64,000 nucleotides of DNA from SHZI01 sp963802215 (GTDB lineage: Bacteria > Pseudomonadota > Gammaproteobacteria > Steroidobacterales > GCA-2729495), in NCBI GenBank assembly GCA_963802215.1, contig CAWDHQ010000002.1, positions 1,293,623 through 1,357,622 on the forward strand. The letters are read 5' to 3'. This document shows positions 60,172 to 64,000 of this stretch, in pieces (the stretch's first letter is position 1; every line of letters starts with the position of its first letter). The notes below the pieces were generated by a model. The model searched no databases and had not been told where the DNA came from. It saw only the letters and a program-made list of their open reading frames with translations. The translations under genes and the position numbers were made by a program.

Positions 60172-61547
60172 TCAAGGAGATCAGCCGCTCGCTGTCGGCC
60201 CGCCTGCTCGGCATCTTCATCCTCACCGCCATCGTCTACGCGGTGGTGGGCCGCTTCGTGTACCTGCTCGTGCTCGACCAGGACTTCCTGCGGGAGGTGG
60301 TCGGGGCCCACATCTCGCTGCACGCGGACTACGTGCTCAACGACATTGGTTCACCGCCGAGCATTGACCGCGCCCGTGCGATCACCGAGCGCGTGCCCGT
60401 GGACATCCGCCTGAGCGGACCCGGCGTGGACTGGGCGTCCGATCCCGGTTTCCCCCAGATCGACGAGATTCCCTTCGGTCCCATTCCCATCGACTTCCTC
60501 GGCCTCGACGAGAAGAGCCAGAAGAACCTCGAGACGTGGGCGAGGAACCTGAAGCTGGTGCGCTTCGGGGAGTACCGGCGGCACGCCTTCGTGGAACTGG
60601 TGCGCGACGGGTACAAGATCATCATCGCGTCGCCGCGTATGTCGGAAACCCCGCGACCGGACTACACCCAGCCGGCGATCGCGCTCATATCCATCATCGT
60701 GCTGGTCGGGTGCTACTTCGCCGTGCGCTGGCTGGTGCGGCCCATCAAGTGGATCCAGAAGGGGACGGCCCGCATCGGTCAGGGTGACCTGGACTACCGC
60801 ATCCGGGCCACCCGGCGGGACGACCTCGGCGACCTGGCCAACGACATCAACCACATGGCCGACGACGTCAGGGACATGCTCGAGGCCAAACAGCAGCTGC
60901 TGCTCGCCATCAGCCATGAGCTGCGCTCGCCCCTGACCCGGGCCAAGGTGGCGCTGGAATTCCTGGACGATGGCCAGGTGAAGCACGATCTCCTCGGCGA
61001 CGTGCGGGAGATGGAGAAGCTGATCGCCGACCTGCTGGAGAGCGAGCGCATGAATGCCGGCCACACCACGCTTCGCCGGTCGACCGTGGAACTGGGCTCC
61101 ATGCTGCAGTCGCTGATCCACACCGAGTTCCAGGAGCGCTTCGACCGGATCAACCTGCACCTGCCACCGGAGCCGGTGGTCAGGGAGGTGGACGCGGTCC
61201 GGGTGCGCCTGGTTGCCAAGAACCTGATCGAGAATGCGCTCCGCTACACGCCGCCGGACGGACCGCCGGTCGAGGTCGAACTCGCCGCCAAGCCGGGCAT
61301 GGTGATCCTCCGCGTCCGGGACCACGGCCCCGGCATCCCGAAGGAGCACCTGCCACGGGTCACCGAGCCGTTCTACCGGGCGGATCCGGCCCGCAGCCGG
61401 AGCACCGGCGGCCTCGGCCTGGGCCTGTACCTGGCAAAACGCATCGCCGAGGCTCACCGCGGGTCACTGGTCATCGAGAGCGAGCTCGGCCAGGGCACGC
61501 TGTGCACCGTCACCATTCCCGACTTCGTGGCTACGGAGGCCGCATGA
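60168..61547 (+). CDS. CpxA/RstB-like sensor histidine kinase
   Basis: 459 aa from GTG 60168 (overlap GTGA). TM1 (LLGIFILTAIVYAVVGRFVYL), a periplasmic domain of about 130 residues, TM2 (PAIALISIIVLVGCYFAVRWLV), HAMP, H-box LLLAISHELRSPLTRAKVALE, N-box LVAKNLIENALRYTPPDGPP, G-boxes VRDHGPGIPKEHL and STGGLGLGLYLAKRIAE. A classic HK1 kinase, partner of 59479. An OMP gene overlaps its 3' end, probably co-transcribed. Confidence 0.92.
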   Translation: MIKEISRSLSARLLGIFILTAIVYAVVGRFVYLLVLDQDFLREVVGAHISLHADYVLNDIGSPPSIDRARAITERVPVDIRLSGPGVDWASDPGFPQIDEIPFGPIPIDFLGLDEKSQKNLETWARNLKLVRFGEYRRHAFVELVRDGYKIIIASPRMSETPRPDYTQPAIALISIIVLVGCYFAVRWLVRPIKWIQKGTARIGQGDLDYRIRATRRDDLGDLANDINHMADDVRDMLEAKQQLLLAISHELRSPLTRAKVALEFLDDGQVKHDLLGDVREMEKLIADLLESERMNAGHTTLRRSTVELGSMLQSLIHTEFQERFDRINLHLPPEPVVREVDAVRVRLVAKNLIENALRYTPPDGPPVEVELAAKPGMVILRVRDHGPGIPKEHLPRVTEPFYRADPARSRSTGGLGLGLYLAKRIAEAHRGSLVIESELGQGTLCTVTIPDFVATEAA

Positions 61548-62266
61548 ACAAGCGTAGGAGCGGCTTCAGCCGCGACCCCTTGCGGCGAGAATCGAGTCCG
61601 CGAGTCTCGAGACGGAGGGGGTCGCGGCTGAAGCCGCTCCTACTCCTGTTGATGCTGCCGGCCTTCGCGCAGGCCGAGGTGAAGTACGGCGTCGAGATCA
61701 CGCCGTTCGCCGGTTACCGCATCGGCGGGGAGTTCGAGGCGGACGAGGACGAGGACGGCAACAAGACCGGGGCCGACATCGACATCGACGATGCGTCCGG
61801 CTTCGGCCTGATCGTGAACTGGCCCTCCATCGACAACACGGAATGGGAGATCTACCTGAGCCGGCAGTCCACGACGCTGGACACGGCGGGCCTGTTCGTG
61901 CCGCCGGAGACGCCGCCCACGGACCTGGACATCTCCTACCTGCAGGCGGGCGGCACCTACTGGTTCGAGGGCGAGCGTGCCCGGCCCTACATCGTGGCCA
62001 CGGTGGGCGCGTCCCGCTTCGAGCCCGACGACAGCAGCTTCGACTCCGAGACCTTCTTTTCCTTCGGCATCGGGGGCGGCTACAAGATCGCGCCCACGTC
62101 CCGCGTCGGTCTCCGGCTGGAAGGGCGCATCCTGGGCTCGGTCGTGGACAGCGACAAGTCCGTCTTCTGCCGGTCTGGCGGTGCAGCGAGCGGCTGCCTG
62201 ATCGCGGTCAGCGGCAGTGTCGTCTGGCAGTGGGAAGTCCTGGCCGGCCTGGTCTTTCGCCTCTGA
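61544..62266 (+). CDS. Outer-membrane barrel protein with REP-encoded signal peptide
   Basis: 240 aa, ATG 61544 overlapping the kinase stop. Residues ~4-33 are encoded by a REP pair (61554-61643): RRSGFSRD ... RRRGSRLKPLL, which runs into LLLLMLPAFAQA to give the signal peptide. The body is an OmpA-like eight-strand barrel: VKYGVEITPFAGYRIGGEFEADEDEDGNKTG (acidic loop), WEIYLSRQSTTLDT, ISYLQAGGTYWFEGERARPYIVATVGASRFEP, FFSFGIGGGYKIAPTSRVGLRLEGR, VLAGLVFRL. Probably a target of the CpxRA-like system. Confidence 0.82.
   Translation: MNKRRSGFSRDPLRRESSPRVSRRRGSRLKPLLLLLMLPAFAQAEVKYGVEITPFAGYRIGGEFEADEDEDGNKTGADIDIDDASGFGLIVNWPSIDNTEWEIYLSRQSTTLDTAGLFVPPETPPTDLDISYLQAGGTYWFEGERARPYIVATVGASRFEPDDSSFDSETFFSFGIGGGYKIAPTSRVGLRLEGRILGSVVDSDKSVFCRSGGAASGCLIAVSGSVVWQWEVLAGLVFRL
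61554..61643. repeat. REP inverted pair at the start of the OMP gene
   Basis: GTAGGAGCGGCTTCAGCCGC...GCGGCTGAAGCCGCTCCTAC, 90 bp, in frame, coding the basic n-region and first leucines of the signal peptide. Confidence 0.92.
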
Positions 62267-62304
62267 TAGCATGATGGGCCTCAGCGCCTCCCGGAGTAGA
62301 GCCC

Positions 62305-62604
62305 ATGGACGACGAAAAGACCGTGCTGGATGAAGCCGCCGAGCAGGTGATCGAGCTCGGCAACCGGCTCCTGGAGGCGGACGAGGACGCCGATTCCTGG
62401 GAGATCGCCGACGGCCTGCTGGCCGGTGCCATCCAGTTCTGGCTGTATTCCCGCCAGCCCTGCGACGATCCACGCTGCGAGAACTGCGCCGAGGTCAGCA
62501 CCGCGGATCTCCGGATGCGGAAGCTGATGGAGGAGGCCAGGCGCTGGGCCGAGGACAGCACCTACTATCAGTCGCCCTTTGATATCAACGTTGGCCGGGC
62601 GTAG
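62305..62604 (+). CDS. Small cytosolic protein with Cys cluster, unknown
   Basis: 99 aa. A helical acidic N-terminus (KTVLDEAAEQVIELGNRLLEADEDADSWEIADGLLAGAIQFWLYSRQP), then CDDPRCENCAEVSTADLRMRKLMEEARRWAEDS. The C-x4-C-x2-C group could bind zinc or a metal cluster. No family recognised. It lies between the OMP gene and the ferredoxin. Confidence 0.65.
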   Translation: MDDEKTVLDEAAEQVIELGNRLLEADEDADSWEIADGLLAGAIQFWLYSRQPCDDPRCENCAEVSTADLRMRKLMEEARRWAEDSTYYQSPFDINVGRA

Positions 62605-62679
62605 GTGGTTTCCACCACGCGACGACGGGGCCGGCGTGCTATATTCCCGCGCCTTTTTCGACCACGGTAGCCAGTAGAC

Positions 62680-62997
62680 ATGCCCACGATTCACGTAACC
62701 GACCGGGGCGGCCATGCCCACGCCATCAAGGTAGACAACGGCCTCACGCTGATGGACCCCCTCCGCGAGCTGGACGAGGGCATCGAGGCCCTCTGCGGCG
62801 GGATGTGCTCCTGCGCCACCTGCCACGTCTTCATCGCCCCCGAGTGGTTCAAGAAGCTGCCCGGCGTCCACAGCGACGAAATGGAGCTGCTGGAGAGCAC
62901 CGAGAACTTCCGCACCGGCGAGTCCCGCCTGGCCTGCCAGGTCAAGGTGTCGGACGCGATCGACGGCATCAGCCTCACGGTGGCCCCAGAAGAGTAA
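62680..62997 (+). CDS. Adrenodoxin/putidaredoxin-type 2Fe-2S ferredoxin
   Basis: 105 aa. Cluster motif EALCGGMCSCATCHVF (C-x5-C-x2-C) plus the fourth Cys in ESRLACQVKV, and the family DEMELLESTENFRTGESRLACQ loop. It donates electrons to P450s, Rieske oxygenases or Fe-S assembly. It starts 75 nt after the previous gene and stops 2 nt before the hot-dog gene. Confidence 0.93.
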   Translation: MPTIHVTDRGGHAHAIKVDNGLTLMDPLRELDEGIEALCGGMCSCATCHVFIAPEWFKKLPGVHSDEMELLESTENFRTGESRLACQVKVSDAIDGISLTVAPEE

Positions 62998-62999
62998 GG

Positions 63000-63875
63000 A
63001 TGCCGATCGACTACGAGCACCTGATGTCGCTCCGCACGCGGGGCGAGCGGGTCCAGTACAGCGATCGGGACATTCTTTTATATGCCCTCGGCGTGGGCCT
63101 CGGCCGGGACCCGGATGCCCGGAACGAGCATCCCTACCTGACCGACCCGGCCGGCCTGAAGACCCTGCCGAGCTTCGCCAGCGTCCTGGTGGGCAATCGC
63201 CTGCTCGATGACTGCGGGTGGAACGCCGCCCGGGTCGCCCTGCGGGATGAGAGCGTCGCCCTCGAGCGGCCCGTCGAGGACGCCGGCACGCTGCTCATGG
63301 ACAGCGACGTGGTTTCCGTCTTCGACCGGGGCGCCGACGGCGGCGCGCTGCTCACCGTGGAGACCCGGGCCCGCCGCGAACGGGACGGTCAGCCGCTGTT
63401 CACCGTCCGCCGCACCTGGCTGGCACGCGGCGACGGCGGCTTCGGCGGGCCCCAGGGCATCAGCCAGACGAGAGGCGAGGGCGGCAGCGCCCCGGCCGCC
63501 CCGTTCCCGCAGCGCCGCCCGGACATGACCCGCACCTGCCCGACCCGTGCCGACCAGGCCCTGCTGTTCCGGCTGTCGCTGGAGCGCAGCGCCCCGCCGG
63601 GGGAAGCGCCCGCCCGCCGGCCCGTGCTGCCGCTGCCGGTCCTGGACGGCCACTGCCTCCAGGGCATCGCCTGCCTCGCGGTCCTCGGTGAGATCTGCGA
63701 GTACGACCACACGCTGATCCGCTCCCTGTCCGTGGGTTTCAGCGGGACTGCCAGCCCCGGCGAGACGCTGGTGGCGGAGCTCTGGCAGGACGCCAACATC
63801 GTCTCCTGCCGGCTCCGGGTGCCGGAGCGGGATGCGGTCGTGCTGGACCAGGGCCGCTTCGTGCTGGTGGCCTGA
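63000..63875 (+). CDS. Double hot-dog MaoC-like hydratase/dehydratase
   Basis: 291 aa from ATG 63000. The N-terminal half has the MaoC-like/peroxisomal hydratase N-domain look (QYSDRDILLYALGVGLG, ERPVEDAGTLLMDSDVVSVFDRGADGGALLTVETRARRERDGQPLFTVRRTWLARGDGGFGGPQG). The second half has VLDGHCLQGIACLAVLGEICEYDHTLIRSLSVGFSGTASPGETLVAELWQD, a hot-dog hydratase motif with G in place of the usual GDxNP-H dyad surroundings. Probably enoyl-CoA hydratase-like; substrate unknown. Confidence 0.85.
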   Translation: MPIDYEHLMSLRTRGERVQYSDRDILLYALGVGLGRDPDARNEHPYLTDPAGLKTLPSFASVLVGNRLLDDCGWNAARVALRDESVALERPVEDAGTLLMDSDVVSVFDRGADGGALLTVETRARRERDGQPLFTVRRTWLARGDGGFGGPQGISQTRGEGGSAPAAPFPQRRPDMTRTCPTRADQALLFRLSLERSAPPGEAPARRPVLPLPVLDGHCLQGIACLAVLGEICEYDHTLIRSLSVGFSGTASPGETLVAELWQDANIVSCRLRVPERDAVVLDQGRFVLVA

Positions 63876-63923
63876 ACCGATTTATCCGGAGGGGGACTTT
63901 CGGCTAGACTGCGCGCCTTGAGT

Positions 63924-63999
<76 letters not shown>

Positions 64000-64000
64000 T

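Overview
The window is high-GC (roughly two thirds G+C), densely coded bacterial chromosome. Outer-membrane receptors and beta-barrels, Slam/Wzi-type proteins, PhoPQ/CpxAR-type two-component systems, NADP-Icd, a tRNA-Ala and abundant REP palindromes (GTAGGAGCG...CGCTCCTAC) suggest a gammaproteobacterium of the Xanthomonadales/Chromatiales/Woeseiaceae kind. The genus cannot be fixed from the sequence.

Region 1 (about 1-9480) is a chromosomal integron. An integron-type tyrosine recombinase (8512-9476, rightward) carries a one-base frameshift ahead of its catalytic tyrosine. Its attI side faces an array of cassettes running leftward, separated by attC sites (about 7780, 7275, 6656, 5924, 4088, 2340, 1663 and 978). 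Cargo is two ParE-type and two BrnT/BrnA-type toxin-antitoxin pairs, a LysE exporter, a GNAT acetyltransferase, small exported proteins, and two IS3-family insertions. Many cassette genes are broken by single-base deletions, which are not seen in the rest of the window. A thioesterase and a DUF1398 gene, the latter broken by a duplication around a 22-A run, lie left of the array. A MazF/RHH pair, an ORF6N protein and an orphan antitoxin lie right of intI.

Region 2 (11.1-30 kb) is core and envelope genes: icd, an L,D-transpeptidase, a VPLPA-CTERM protein, a probable Slam translocon with its cargo, a LapG-like periplasmic protease coupled to a degenerate HD-GYP sensor, a TonB-dependent receptor, OsmC, SYLF, carbonic anhydrase, Wzi-like, PepSY plus a PhoPQ-like system, and a methyltransferase.

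Region 3 (30-52.6 kb) looks like one large envelope system. A leftward set (Tat-exported DUF1501-like protein, LamG di-heme lipoprotein, c-type cytochrome) diverges from a rightward set: HzsA-like di-heme lipoprotein, SH3 beta-barrel, beta-barrel lipoprotein, TlpA, DUF4266, DUF3570, ApbE flavinyltransferase. A cyclic-di-GMP-I riboswitch follows, then an operon of TlpA-like protein, coiled-coil protein, three TPR proteins, ExbB, two ExbD and an AgmX/TonB-like protein. I infer a redox-linked, proton-motive-force-driven outer-membrane machine controlled by c-di-GMP.

Region 4 (52.6-64 kb) starts with a nested 180-nt palindrome. It continues with an arsenosugar-type radical SAM/glycosyltransferase operon, a 2Fe-2S protein, an alpha/beta-hydrolase lacking its serine, a red-chlorophyll-catabolite-reductase-like protein, DUF2878, a 37-aa membrane microprotein, a CpxRA-like system with triple GTAAC boxes, an outer-membrane protein, a ferredoxin, a hot-dog protein and tRNA-Ala(CGC).

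REP palindromes occur at 11 loci. They repeatedly supply stop codons (7 genes) or in-frame N-terminal/internal sequence (5 genes).
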